64,000 nucleotides of DNA from Utricularia gibba (Eukaryota; Streptophyta; Magnoliopsida; Lamiales; Lentibulariaceae), in assembly GCA_002189035.1 (NCBI GenBank), contig NEEC01000013.1:1302001-1366000 (forward strand). Direction: 5' to 3'. Under the pieces are notes generated by a model. That model saw nothing but the letters and a program-made list of their open reading frames with translations. It was not told where the DNA came from and made no database searches. Below are positions 1 to 11,106 of this stretch, piece after piece. Position 1 is the stretch's first letter, and the number at the start of each line of letters is the position of its first letter. The translations under genes and the position numbers were made by a program.

Positions 1-1
1 A

Positions 2-124
2 GAAGCGGATGTTTATACCGCTGTTTATACTCCGAGGAAAACAGACAAGTTTGAAGGTAAAATTAGAGCGGTTGTCCAGTCCCTTATTGACAATGGTATT
101 GATGTGAAAATTTATCTTGATTGA
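2..124 (+). CDS. 3' end of an unidentified protein-coding gene (partial)
   Basis: An open frame enters from the left edge, runs 40 codons and stops at TGA 122-124. The C-terminus ends in NGIDVKIYLD. The composition (charged residues alternating with V/I, no low complexity) looks like the end of a folded domain. I do not recognise the family. The upstream part is outside the window, so this is called only from open frame, position and protein-like composition. The next gene is on the opposite strand, so this would be the left arm of a convergent pair. Confidence 0.5.
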   Translation, partial: EADVYTAVYTPRKTDKFEGKIRAVVQSLIDNGIDVKIYLD

Positions 125-430
125 AGGGGGTTTCAGCTCCTTCCTGCTGTAGTTTAAACCTCAGGTAGGGTGGTTGTCATTTGCCTCTATTTTAGAGAAG
201 ATACAGATAAATGTCTGTGATATTGCCTGGAAAAATATAAGAGAGAGCAGTCACTGAAATTATTTACCCTTTCACGTAATTTGAGTTACAAATACATGTA
301 AAAATATGAAGAATGTATTCCAAAGAAAAGCAAGCTTATTAGGCACTGGCAGCCCCTGAGTGCTTCCGAGGTTCAGAATGTAAGAATGGAATGAATGATC
401 TTCTACTTCAGATTTGAAGTTTGTAAGATG
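125..430. other. Spacer between convergent gene ends (3' UTRs)
   Basis: No open frame or conserved element is supported here. The stretch lies between the stop of the partial + gene and the stop of the - strand IQM gene, so it most likely holds both 3' UTRs and polyadenylation regions. Confidence 0.5.
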
Positions 431-2453
431 TCAAGCAGCAGTTGCTGTGTGGTTAACAGCGTCTATGGACTCGGTGGAGACGGGGGTTCTTGGGCTGGGA
501 AGCCCCATGCCGGCAACATTAGGAGACAGTCGATGCTTGGGGCTCGGCCGGGGCGATGGAATGGGGCCGTAGTTAAAGAAATGCCCGTTGGACACTCGTG
601 GTGAATAACGAACCTGTTCCAGTGCTCTGAGCTGCAGCTCTGTAGGATATTCACGGACGCATCCGATGCGAGGACCGGCACCGGTGCTCCACTTCCGGGA
701 CATACGTCTGGTGAAACTAAAGATGGTAGCCTCTTCAGGTTTCAGAGATGGGATTTCCAGTTCACTAGCTGAACCCTTTTCTCCATTGTCATGGATTTCA
801 GGAGTTGCAGCTCCCTCGACGATGCTGACATCGGCATCACTGATCTCTGGAGTGTCTTCTTGAGCGCTGTATCTCTGATAAGAAGGAAGATTGATCGGAA
901 AATGCCCATTACTCATACGGTTCCAGTGATTGACTACAACTGGTCATACCTTTACTGAAGTAAGATCAATTGAGTGCTCCTCGAGGAAGATGAGAAACTC
1001 ATTGAAGTTCTCCTCTGTGGGGAGATAATGACCGCTGTATGGCCAAATAGCCTGTTTCAAAAGTTAACAATTTTTCGTCAGTCTTCAAGCCAGTGCAGAC
1101 CGGAAAACTGCAAAAACTCTACCTTTAAAACCCCATCATTGACCATCAGTCTTCCAGCAGCTGTGATGGCACCACCGGCGAGGAAACTGGAGTGCTGGAA
1201 CTGCCCCTTTTTCTTCTGCCCCACGTACAAGTTCCTGGTAGTGCTGAGAACGAATATCCATTTGGTTCCCTCAACGGAGTTCACCAAAGCACCACTTTGC
1301 TTGTACACAAGTTTCCCCTCTTCAATCACAACTTCATATGATTCTCTTTCTTTCTGCCAAAAAAGTGGTCTTGTGTTTAGCGTTACAGTGAATCAGGAGC
1401 TGAAAAGCATACTTGTGAAGACTCACCGGTCCTAAATACTTGATGCATTGTTGCTGCAACTTTGTCCTTGGGCACTCCTCCAGATTCACCTCCTTTCCAT
1501 CACCAATGTCCAACCTACAAATCCAATCAAAAGAGTCAGGATGAGGCACAGAGAAACTATGTATCAGTCAGCAATGGTTATTGTTGTCTAACCAATAAAA
1601 GAAAGGCTGTACGCTTTCGCTGGTAGACCATACATCATAATAGAGATGCAAGTTATGTCCATACCGGTGGCGTGGGTCAATCTGCAGCAGATTGTGTGCA
1701 TATCAGGGTAAAAGCATCCTAAGGTTTTCAGAATAAAGTCATCGCAGAGCAACTTACTGCCTCAAGCCAGTGTCTTAGAGCCAGTTTTTGGGCTTTCTCA
1801 TCCTTGGACAGGCCCTTCCCAACCTGAAAGGTGTTTCATTTTAAGAACTCGCACAGAAGAATGGACAGAAGTATGCTTATGGATCCTGTGCATCAGACCT
1901 TGGCGACCCTTTTTCGGGCTCTGGACCACCTGGAAGCAGCAGTTTCTGGTTTCTCGACATCAAAGAACAATATTGAGCTCATCTTAAGAGCTGCAAAGTC
2001 CAAGGCCTTCCACCTATCAGAATCCAATATGAACAACTCATCAAACTCATAATATGATCAAGATCATCATGGTGAACAGTTAGAAACCAACCATAATTCC
2101 TCTATAACAACTGCAAAATCTGCAAGGTGTCTTCGAGTCCGGTAACTTTTATACACTTTTTGCACCTTAACAGCTGCAGCATCAAGCTCCTCGACAGGTA
2201 GTGGGGAAAAGAACTCAAAATTTTCAGGAACAGAAACTGCCTTTGATAACTTATTTGTATCACCAGGAGCAGTTGCTCGTGCTTCAACGCATGGTGTACG
2301 TTCTACTTGAGCCAGGTCATTGAAAGATACTGAAGTTTCCAGCATGCGTTTTTTCGGCTCAGAGTAACCCAAGTTTAAGGAATTTCTGATGCAGCCTCTT
2401 GACTTTGTGATGGCAGAATATGATTTGTTGGGGTTCCTAGATGCTAAAGTCAT
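431..2453 (-). CDS. IQ-motif calmodulin-binding protein of the IQM family, with an in-frame TGA
   Basis: Exons in transcript order: 2453-2092, 2013-1899, 1823-1758, 1681-1593, 1514-1427, 1353-1123, 1051-431. All junctions are GT-AG and phase-consistent, giving 524 codons. An IQ-like segment ([17 protein letters not shown]) ends exon 1. It is followed by the family's conserved core: [15 protein letters not shown], then [44 protein letters not shown] and [19 protein letters not shown] proteins bind calmodulin without calcium and act in stress and development signalling (family knowledge). The start at 2453 is the first ATG after an in-frame TAG. A TGA at 946-944 follows residue 352. The same frame then continues for about 170 codons with an IQM-like tail ([17 protein letters not shown]), so the lesion is a single codon. 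No intron can remove it. The product is either a truncated 352-residue protein or the base is wrong. Confidence 0.87.
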
Positions 2454-3149
2454 TGTAAAATCTGAATGGCTCTACTGACTTTGATCCCTGGCCAAAAAGA
2501 GAAATTATGTGAACCCAAGAGTTTGAAGGTGCTACTATATTTCGAGAACTAAGTCACCATCAAAACACACACACAAAATATACGGCCACAAGGCAACTGA
2601 ATTATTGGGTTATATAAAAACATAGAAAATTAGCACACACATCAAGGTTCACCACCATAAGAGTTGGAATTCCAAAAATTTTCATTCTAAAAAAAGCTGC
2701 CATCCCAATATGCAACTGAATGTCCTACAACAACCCCTGGCTTAAAAATAGGTGTTTTGTTTCTTCATAAAAACTCCAGGCAGAATTTTTTTTAAATGAT
2801 AACGAGCTCCCTTCACAAGATTCTACATGGGGGTTACACCAAAACCTGAACAAAAAAACTTTTTTTGCTTCTGGTCCCTAAGGACGAAAAGGAACATGCT
2901 TACACCTTCTATAGAAACTTGTAAAGAACTCAACCTCAGGCTTTGTTCCCAAATCAGAAGCACAGATTCTGTCAAGCTCTTTGAGCAAAAAAGTAAACAT
3001 ATAGACCAGGAGCATACCTTGCCACGACACTTGTCTGCAGTTAAGATGGCCTCTACGATGTTCCTATTAAGGAGTGTGGATATAGGAAAGCAAGTAAATG
3101 ATGGATACCAAGATGTCTGGTTGGCCCTTAAATACATATAAACAGTCAA
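2454..3149. other. Upstream region of the IQM gene
   Basis: AT-rich, with no supported coding exon. It sits between the IQM start codon and the stop of the next upstream - strand gene, so it must hold the IQM promoter and 5' UTR. Two open frames near 2823-3149, one per strand, are overlapping and lack codon structure or homology that I recognise. Confidence 0.4.
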
Positions 3150-3767
3150 CTATACATCGGACTGAGTTGGGGCCTTTGAAGGCTCAGTGATAGAAGCTGA
3201 CAAAGCGAGCAATTTCTTCACACATTCCTCCAAGTAAGGATTGCAAACAAAAATGTTCAAGTAAACTCAAAACACGATGATTTGATGCATTCAAAGATGA
3301 CGCATTGCTTGGGGAATCTACGAAATATAATCCCATGCTGCACGCTAGATACAGGGGAACGTTCAAAAAGGTTTCTGCGACCCAAGAATTCTCAACCTGG
3401 ATTGGAACAGTCATACATAGGAAACCACCAGGACGCTGCTTCCATAAAGCGTCGAGAAAATGAGAGTGAGTGGCTGTCACATCAAGAATTCCACGATCAC
3501 ATTGAATGCCTACCACATCTATAAAGAAGAAGCCTTTTTTTTCTGGAAAGAATAGTCAATTGGGCGAAGACCCAGAAACCCAACGAGATAATCACCGCAC
3601 TCCTGGGTGAAATTGCCAACTTGTTCCTTCTTCCCAAAACTACATCCATCAGACCCTGCCACCATACCATATAAGATCAATATCACATTACCGGCACCGG
3701 AGGATTCGATGACCGGAGCGCGAAATATCAAATTTTCACCTCCCAATCCCTTCGCCTTCGTCGGCAT
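3150..3767 (-). CDS. Small conserved-looking protein of unknown function (three exons)
   Basis: I do not recognise this protein. A phase-consistent model has exons 3767-3692, 3518-3417 and 3265-3150 with introns GTAATG..ATAG and GTATGA..GAG, giving 97 residues. Starting at an in-frame ATG at 3842 instead would give 122. The middle exon reads VVGIQCDRGILDVTATHSHF and the last ends LSASITEPSKAPTQSDV before TAG. The protein has no signal peptide or membrane segment that I can see, and mixes hydrophobic and charged residues like a soluble domain. The exon 2 donor could instead lie 11 bases upstream (GTGGTT), which would drop four residues. The upstream side is shared with the + strand promoter at 4067, so the two genes would be divergent. 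Confidence 0.5.
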
Positions 3768-3842
3768 TCCCTTCAACCCTTTACTTCCCCCACCCCCAGA
3801 CAAAACGGCGACCAACTGTAGCTTTTTGATCAGCAGCCACAA

Positions 3843-5361
3843 AAACAGTCGCGCGTTTAACCGTTGGGTGTAACCCGAATCGGTGTCGGGTCGGATCGAC
3901 TCAACCCGACCCGCTTATCATCAAACGGGTCTTCCTATCTCATCATCAAAACGTGATTTGCATTGTGAAATGGATGCTGCTGGGGAACCGCGCCACATGC
4001 GGGAAAACCCTGTGGTCCCATCCAGAAGGTGACGTGGCCCACTCGGATTGGATCTATTTTCAGTACTATATAAACACCAGATTCCTCAGATATTTTCTCT
4101 AAGTGCACTGTGTGCAGCTGCCGCAGCTAAAAGTCCACTGTAATTCTGTTCTCGTAGTTTTTTACATGAAAAGTTGTTTGATTATTTCAACTTTCAAGTG
4201 AAAGTAATGCAAGAAGTGATCAATGATGAGTGAGGAGTTGGTGGGGATTCTAAAGATTTGGGTTTGGAAAGGGATGACATGATTTCAGACAAAAAAACAA
4301 CCTGGAGAAGCATGTTAGGAAAATGGGATCGGCAAAGAGTAAGCTTCTTTACAAAAACGTCGAGGTCCTTGATGATTTATCTTTCGGTAGCCACTGTTGT
4401 GCCAAAAGCAAACCTACCCACAATTCGGAAAGCTCCATACACCTCTACTGGTAGCGACAGAGATCGGGGACCATGAAGAGTCTTCATCATTATGTCGCTA
4501 GGAATTGAAAAACTCAAGGCTCGCCCGATCTGTACTAGCACCTTCCATGTTCTCGTCTCAATAATAAAATCCATAGCAATTACAAGGACCATGGAGGTAA
4601 AAACACCTACGGCTGCTCTGTCACTGGTACAGTGGAACTGTAAGAGGTTCAAATGAATGAAGTTGGTCGGATTCGTGATCTGGGGATGAATAGTATTTAC
4701 AGGTTTATGCATAGTGTGTGTTGAGTACTGTTGAAAATGGAAATGTGGGTTGTCAGAAAGATACAGGGGAGGCGCCTGACAAGTTTCTCTTGCTTTAAAT
4801 GCAGAGATGGGTGCTTTTCTTCGGTGGACTCATTGGAAGAAACTAGCTGTGAAAATGGGTTGCTTCTGTTTTACCATTTTACCACTGTCGCTGTAGAATT
4901 GGTTGTTACGGAGGAAAAAGTTGGTTTCTTTAGCTTTAAATACATCTACCAACCCTGGGTTCAGTTTCTCACTTGTCGGTCAAAAACGGTTGTTTGTTTG
5001 TTTTGTTCTGAAGATTTCTCATTTGCTGATACAAGTAGAACTCACATATGCTGTTGCCATTGTCTCTATTGTTTTGCTCTTATTCCTGATCTTCCATTAA
5101 TCGCTACAAAAAAGGAAGAGAGCTTTAATGCTTTTCACTTGTTACTTTCATGGCATCGCTCCCTCGGGGGTTTTCAAGATGCCAATGCACACTTTTTTCC
5201 TGGGTATTGCTTGCTTCTCACTCTTCCTGTTTGTGGATCTCCGTCTTTAATCTGTATCCCTTGTGTTAGTTTCAAGCCTCCTGTCATCTGTGAGTGTTTA
5301 AGCTCATTTCAGAGGAAGTGAGTTCGTTCTTTGGTTTTCTTCCTAAAACTCTGAGCTGGCG
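3843..5361. other. Divergent promoter region and 5' leader of the receptor kinase gene
   Basis: Contains a + strand TATA box at 4067-4074 with an ACGTGG core about 35 bases before it (4032-4037). A GGGTCGG / CCCGACCC inverted motif lies at 3886-3912. From about 4100 to 5361 no coding exon is supported. The stretch probably carries a spliced or long 5' UTR of the kinase gene, because an in-frame TAA sits just before its ATG at 5362. Confidence 0.45.
4067..4074 (+). promoter_or_regulatory. TATA box (+ strand, upstream of the receptor kinase)
   Basis: TATATAAA is embedded in a GC-moderate stretch. It is followed about 35 bases later by a CT/CA-rich initiator-like region typical of plant start sites. 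It is about 1.3 kb from the kinase ATG, which would imply a long or intron-containing 5' UTR. Confidence 0.45.
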
Positions 5362-8300
5362 ATGGAAGTGCTGCAAATTGTGGGTTTTCTGCTCAATGTC
5401 GGTGCTGTCATTTGTTCGTCATTGATTGAAGGATCTGCTGGTAATCGCTTTATTTGTCTCGTATACTTTGTTTGCATCGGTTTCTTGATTTTTGGACTTG
5501 TCAGCAAAATCAATGTGCAAATTATATATTCTGCTGGTAACTACCTTCATAGGAGGAAACCATGGGACTTCAAGTTCATATTAGCTGCAAACTGATTTAC
5601 TCAATATTTCAGCTGTCTGATGTGTAGATTAACTGCTTTGGCCGTTCAGTTTTCAGACTATCCTAATTCATTTTTGTAACCCAAATCTGTTTCTGATTTA
5701 CAAAAAGTGTTGTCCCATATCAATCTATCTTCCTTCTGCAGAGTCCCCAGTTTGAAATGTGTTGGGATATCCTGTGAAGTTTTATTAGTCATTGATCAAA
5801 ATTCGTTTTGTGATCACATCTCTTTTTAGTTCTGCTTATAAATCAAACTGTGCAGAGCTTCCTGCCACTATCGAATCACCATGGGGATTTGCAGAAGCTC
5901 AGAACTCAAAGGATCTGCCGCCTTCTACCTGGCTCAGGCGTTCCTTGTCACTTTCAAGTCTTTTTTCTCCAATAGATGCTGCAGAGTCTCTCCATTTTGC
6001 ATTTACATCACACATGCCTCCGGAACCTTCATTTCAGGTCAAATCTCCAGGTAAATCAGCCATTGATTTTTAAGATACACGTTAATAGCATATAAGATGG
6101 TTCAAAATGGCTTATATTATCAGTTTGCAGCATCTCTTACATCAGGATCAAGCAGTTCTTTACCAAATTGGAAAACAGACCACAGCTCAGTTCCAGAAAC
6201 TGGATCTCCTGATACTCCAGGTAGAGAAACTTGTCCAGCTGAACCACCTTTTCTCATGCTCGTTGCATTTTTTATTGTTATTTTTCACTAAATGAGCGTA
6301 TCTCTGAAAGAAAAGTTACCACACGCAGCATCCCAGGTGCCTGTTTCTAGTGGAATGCGTCACTCTATATTACCATCTCCTGCTCCAGGTGCGTCCTGCT
6401 ATTTGGTCTTGCCTCTTTTGAAGCGGATGTACCGGATGAATAATAATCTTATTTGCTCTTTAAACTAGCTTTTTCTGAAACTATCTGTTACTCATGTTCA
6501 TTGTGTGTGCACGTGGCAGAATATAATGACCCTCCTAATGCATTTCCACCAAGAGTCAGCATTAACACAGCTCCCAAACCAGGTATGTATACTCAAGTCA
6601 TTTTTTGCCATTGGCAATTCACCATCTTGAAATTTTTTCATTCACCTCTCTGATCATGATGCTTCAGCACCTAATGCCAGAAGCCATCTGTGGCATTCGA
6701 GTAGTTCGCATCATCACTTCAAAAAATCGGCTCCCGTTTATTCACCTGTAAAAAGTCATCAATATAAGATTGCTCCTGCTCCCATGATCGGGGTTGCTCC
6801 TTCAATAGGTTTTCTACTATTAACTTTCTTGTTAAATGTTCAGAACATGGGGCTTGGTATCTTTTCTTTTCCTAGTTTAATGATGACACATTGATTGCCT
6901 TTAAAAGGTTATGTGGGCTGTAGCTGTATCTCTTTCCTGATATTGTTACATTTACAGGATTCGCAGCATCCTCACCTTCAATACCTCCTACATTCAATCC
7001 TAGAGACAAGTCTCTCGCTACTGTTCCATCTGCAGCACCTGTATCTAGTGACACGAAAAGTAAAGTTTCTTCTTCTGTGCCAGTTTACCTAGCATCTGTC
7101 TAGTATTTTTTTTCCAGCTCCTTATTTCTCTTCTGTGGTTTCTCCATCTGGTTCATCACCCAAAGAGCCAGTGCCAGCATCACTGCAAACATCACCTTCC
7201 CCAGATAAACATCCTCAAAGAGGTGAGTTGAGACAGTGTTTCTTTTTCAGGTTCACCATTCAATCAAAAGATCAATTTGGTTTTTTGCAGACTGTATGCC
7301 TCTGATATGCTCCAAGCCACTGGCGTATAGCTCAATTGAGTCCCCATGTCACTGTGTGTTACCAATGCAAGTGGCACTTCGCCTTTCTGTTGCATCCTAT
7401 GTGCTCCTTTCCATGATTCAGGAGCTATCTGCCGAAATAGCTGCAGGAGTGTTTATGAAGCATACCCAAGTTCAGATCACGGATGCAAACGCTGCCCCAG
7501 ATAATGAGAAGACTATTGTTTTTGTCAATCTGCTACCCCTTGGAGAAAAAATTGATGAGTATACGGCATATTTAATATATCATAGATTTTGGAGCAAGAA
7601 AGTTGTCATAAAAGCTTCAGTCTTTGGAGATTATGACGTCCTCTACGTGCGGTATCCAGGTAACCAGGCCCCAAGCTTCTTGCATAGATGCCATTAAAGA
7701 GTAAGTTTCAACTTGCATATGATGAATGACAGGTCTACCTTCGTCTCCACCTTCACCTCAATCCGCACTTGGTGTCATATCAAGTAACCCGTATTCTGCT
7801 CATGAAAATAATACAAGATCTATGGAACCTTTTGGGGTCGATGTTCAAGGCAAGCAGCATAAACATGGGTTTACAGGAAGCTTATTGGCTACCGTAGTCA
7901 TATCTTCTTCTGTTTTTCTCATCTTAATTTCTGTGGTTGCATGGATATTACTCTTGAGACATAGATCCCAACCATACCCTTCTACGCCTCCTACAATCCA
8001 ATCAATGGTGAAGTCATCAGGTAGCTTTTCATTGCATTTCAACTAAGTTTTGCTCTTTATCCCCAGAAAAAATATTCACAACCGGTCTGCAACCAATACA
8101 GAACTATAGATGGAAGTTAAGCGTGTATTCTTGCTCATTGTTAAGTATAAAAGTAGAATGATCATATTTTCGCTGAACACACTGCAGGCATGGAACTGTC
8201 TATTGCAAGTAGACCAAGTTCTCCTTCATTTTCATTTGGATCAGGCATTGCAGCGTATACAGGATCTGCTAGAAAATTCAGTTCGAGAGAAATAGAGCGA

Positions 8301-9630
8301 GCAACAGATTGCTTTGATGAAAAGAGGGTAGTAGGTGAAGGGGGCTTTGGACGTGTTTATAGCGGTGTTCTTGAAAACGGGACAAAAGTTGCAATAAAGA
8401 TACTCAAAAGATTCGACCAGCAGAGCAGCCGTGAATTCTTGGCTGAAGTTGAGATGCTCAGCCGGCTTCATCATAGAAACTTGGTTAAGTTGCTCGGTAT
8501 ATGCGTGGATCGTATGCATTGCTTAGTATATGAACTAATACCAAATGGCAGCCTGGAATCTCATTTGCATGGTATGTGTTTTTCACTTGTTTAAGCTTAG
8601 AGATGATGGTGTCTTCCCCTTACTGTGATCATCTCATCTACTCTCAGGCGTCGACAGAGAACGGTCTCCACTGGACTGGAATGTAAGGCTGAAGATTGCT
8701 CTCGGTGCAGCTCGAGCTCTAAGCTATCTCCATGAGGACTCCAGCCCACATGTCATTCACAGAGACTTCAAAGCTAGCAACATCTTACTTGAAGATGATT
8801 TCACTCCAAGAGTATCTGATTTTGGCTTAGCACGGACTGCATTGGATGAGGAGAACCGGCACATTTCCACCCGTGTCATGGGAACCTTTGGGTATGGCAA
8901 GCTCTCCATTTGCATTCATCTCAGAAATCCCTCTCACCATGCATCTTTCTTTCTGATACTTTTCAAGGTATGTTGCCCCGGAGTATGCAATGACAGGGCA
9001 TCTTCTTGTCAAAAGCGATGTCTACAGCTATGGAGTCGTCCTTCTGGAACTTCTATCAGGAAGAACACCGGTGGACATGTCCCGGCCTTCAGGAGAAGAA
9101 AATTTAGTGTCTTGGGCGCGGCCATTGCTGACAACCAGAGAAGGTTTAGAAGTCATAGTAGACCAATCCTTGGGGCCTAACTTCCCTTTCGACAGCTTAG
9201 CAAAAGTAGCTGCCATTGCTTCAATGTGCGTTCAGCCGGAAGTATCCAACAGGCCATTCATGGGGAGGTTGTTCAGGCACTAAAGCTGGTCTGCAACGAG
9301 TCCGACCGGACGCTCGATTCCCCTTCCAGACATGTGGGCATCCACTGTACACGCTCGGACCAGACACCAGCAGCTTCTCTGCTTTCTCCTTCCCCTGTCT
9401 ACACCTACGACTACCTCCTCGAGCTGGAAAGAGATCTTACCATGTCAGAGCTCCTCACTTCCCCAGCTCCATTCGGGGACGACGAAGTCAGTGAGCCAGT
9501 GAGGAGATACTCCAGCTCAGGTCCTCTGAGGACTGGAAAACGCAAGTCATTGTGGAAAACAATGAGGGAGTTCAAACGCAGCATGAGTGAACATGGAATG
9601 CAGTCTAAACTTTGGCCTGGTTCTCATTAG
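5362..9630 (+). CDS. ALE2-like: ALE2-type receptor-like serine/threonine kinase, with a -1 frameshift in the last exon
   Basis: Thirteen exons: 5362-5440, 5856-6050, 6131-6220, 6311-6388, 6520-6582, 6668-6808, 6958-7059, 7118-7222, 7291-7659, 7733-8020, 8188-8571, 8648-8891, 8968-9630. The order is a signal peptide (exon 1), a Ser/Pro-rich ectodomain cut into small exons, a Cys-bearing conserved ectodomain (exon 9, ending [13 protein letters not shown]), a membrane helix (about 7890-7960), and a kinase. The kinase shows [29 protein letters not shown] and YVAPEY, so it should be active. ALE2 acts in epidermal and cuticle differentiation with ACR4 and ALE1 (family knowledge). The last exon is one base short: at GGGG 9262-9265 the frame leaves the conserved [13 protein letters not shown] and hits TAA at 9281-9283. 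A fifth G restores it to TAG 9630, giving about 933 residues, longer than Arabidopsis ALE2 (about 744). Confidence 0.88.
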
Positions 9631-10067
9631 TTCTCTCTGCAGTCATGGCCGGTGCCATCCCCTCTGAGCATCATCATCTGAAGCGTCATAGAGCCGGCAC
9701 AGCTGATAATAACCATCATGCACGCAGCGCTAAAAATGAGTTTTCAGCTGAAATCCATCTCCTGCTGCATAGGATTTTTTCAGCATTGTATTGGAAATTG
9801 CTATCTATACTCTTGGACAGAAGTTTTCGACGTAGACAGACGTTTGTATGCAGTGAACTGGTATGGCCCGAATTTCTCGGATCCAAATCAGTATGGTCCG
9901 AATTTCTCGGATCCAAATCAGTATGGTCCGAATTTATCGATCCGAGTAAATGACCCGACCCGAATCCAGTCTACAGAGCGTTAACGAACTACACGATTTT
10001 CATTAGTCTTGGGTTCGAGAAAGACCGCCGTACTGCAAACTGCATCTCGTGCATTCGGAATCGGGAA
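9631..10067. other. Spacer between kinase and OST subunit genes
   Basis: Holds the kinase 3' UTR, a 30-bp tandem repeat (separate entry) and the OST gene 5' UTR and promoter. No gene is supported. Confidence 0.5.
9861..9945 (+). repeat. 30-bp tandem repeat, about 2.8 copies
   Basis: Copies start at 9861, 9891 and 9921. The first two differ at one base (C/T at the seventh position) and the third diverges after about 15 bases. The unit is 30 bp, a multiple of three, and one frame reads YGPNFSDPNQ repeatedly. It lies after the kinase stop codon, with no start codon, splice site or family match to make it coding. It is treated as a minisatellite. Confidence 0.85.
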
Positions 10068-11106
10068 ATGGTAACTGCATTTGCTTCCGTTGATTTTGCC
10101 GTTTGTTTGATGTTCTGCTTTCGTTTTCGGATGACATTTTCTGTCGATTGTATTTGATTTGTATTCGTTGAATTTTGAAGGCTCCGGCGGCGAAACCTAT
10201 CTCTAGCCCTGTTCCGGCTGAGTGGTATCCGATCCTCGCTTTTTTCATGGTATCAATTGGCCTTGTCCTCACCGCATCTTTCTTCATGTAAGCGGCTTTT
10301 CAACTGTGAATTGGAAATCTCAGATGTTTTTTTATGTTGGGGCTCTGTGATCTGCTTTAGTTGTTCTTCGGTCGCCGTAATTTGAGCTTTTTCTGTTCGA
10401 ATGAGTGATTATGATCACTATACTTCAATTTCTGTAGGTATTAAGTCTGGAAACTGGTTGTTGGTTCATTTAAAACTTTGATTTTGCTGCTTTCTTGTTG
10501 AGGATACTTTGATGCTTCCTGGAATTGTGCTTCTGTATGATGGCTTGTGTCATGTAAATAGCTTTATGCTTCGAATCATGTATTGCAATGGGACACTGGA
10601 TGAAGCTGCATTGACCATTTTCCAATTCCCTTCCCCATTTTTCTGTTGGTGGTTCTAGTTGTCTGCTGTTTTAGGGTCGAGTGACCTTCTTCTCTGTACC
10701 AGCAATTGACAGTTAGATCCTCTGAGATTAGGTTAAAGTAGAGACAATATAGCATCACAGACGCAACAAAAAGAACCACCTTGTTCACAGTGATCATTTA
10801 GTTAGTTCATGATTGCAGCAGCATCCATCTGCTGCTACCCAAGAAACGAAAAGAACCATTAACTTCTGTTTCTTTCTTTGCAGCTATGAAGCTACTTCAT
10901 CCAAAAAGAACCGGAGTCTCACCAAGGAACTATCCACGGGTGCTGTGGCATCCTTCTTTCTGGTTTGTTGAAAACCCCCTCGTCTCAAACATGCTATTAC
11001 GGATTTACCTCACCAGTGGATCTCATCATCATGCTCTTCTGCTGCTCTGTGATGGCAGGGTTTTGGATCACTGTTCTTGCTACTCGCTGCTGGCGTCTAC
11101 GTCTGA
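10068..11106 (+). CDS. Oligosaccharyltransferase small subunit (OST5 / TMEM258 family)
   Basis: Exons 10068-10070, 10181-10287, 10884-10962 and 11059-11106 encode 78 residues. The sequence begins M-APAAKPISSPVPAEWYP and has two hydrophobic helices (ILAFFMVSIGLVLTASFFI and GFGSLFLLLAAGVYV) joined by a basic loop EATSSKKNRSLTKEL. This matches the plant OST5/TMEM258-type subunit of the ER oligosaccharyltransferase, which transfers the N-glycan to nascent proteins. Exon 1 codes only for the initiator Met, because the first intron starts directly after ATG. Length and both helices match the family. The longer open frame at 10886-11113 is the wrong frame. Confidence 0.9.

Noticed and set aside
926-950. 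A possible GT-AG intron that would remove the TGA in the IQM gene (donor at 949, acceptor at 926)
   Set aside because: It would be about 24 bases, far below any functional plant intron, and the exons would join out of phase.
4377-4712. Open frame of 111 codons on the - strand
   Set aside because: No recognisable domain, no partner exons, and it lies inside the leader region of the + strand kinase gene.
4731-5321. Open frame of 196 codons on the + strand
   Set aside because: Cys/Phe/Leu-rich with no motif; it lies in the 5' leader of the receptor kinase.
5763-5770. GGATATCC, a match to the P1BS consensus in a kinase intron
   Set aside because: A single isolated match of a motif expected about once per 4 kb; no phosphate-related gene nearby.
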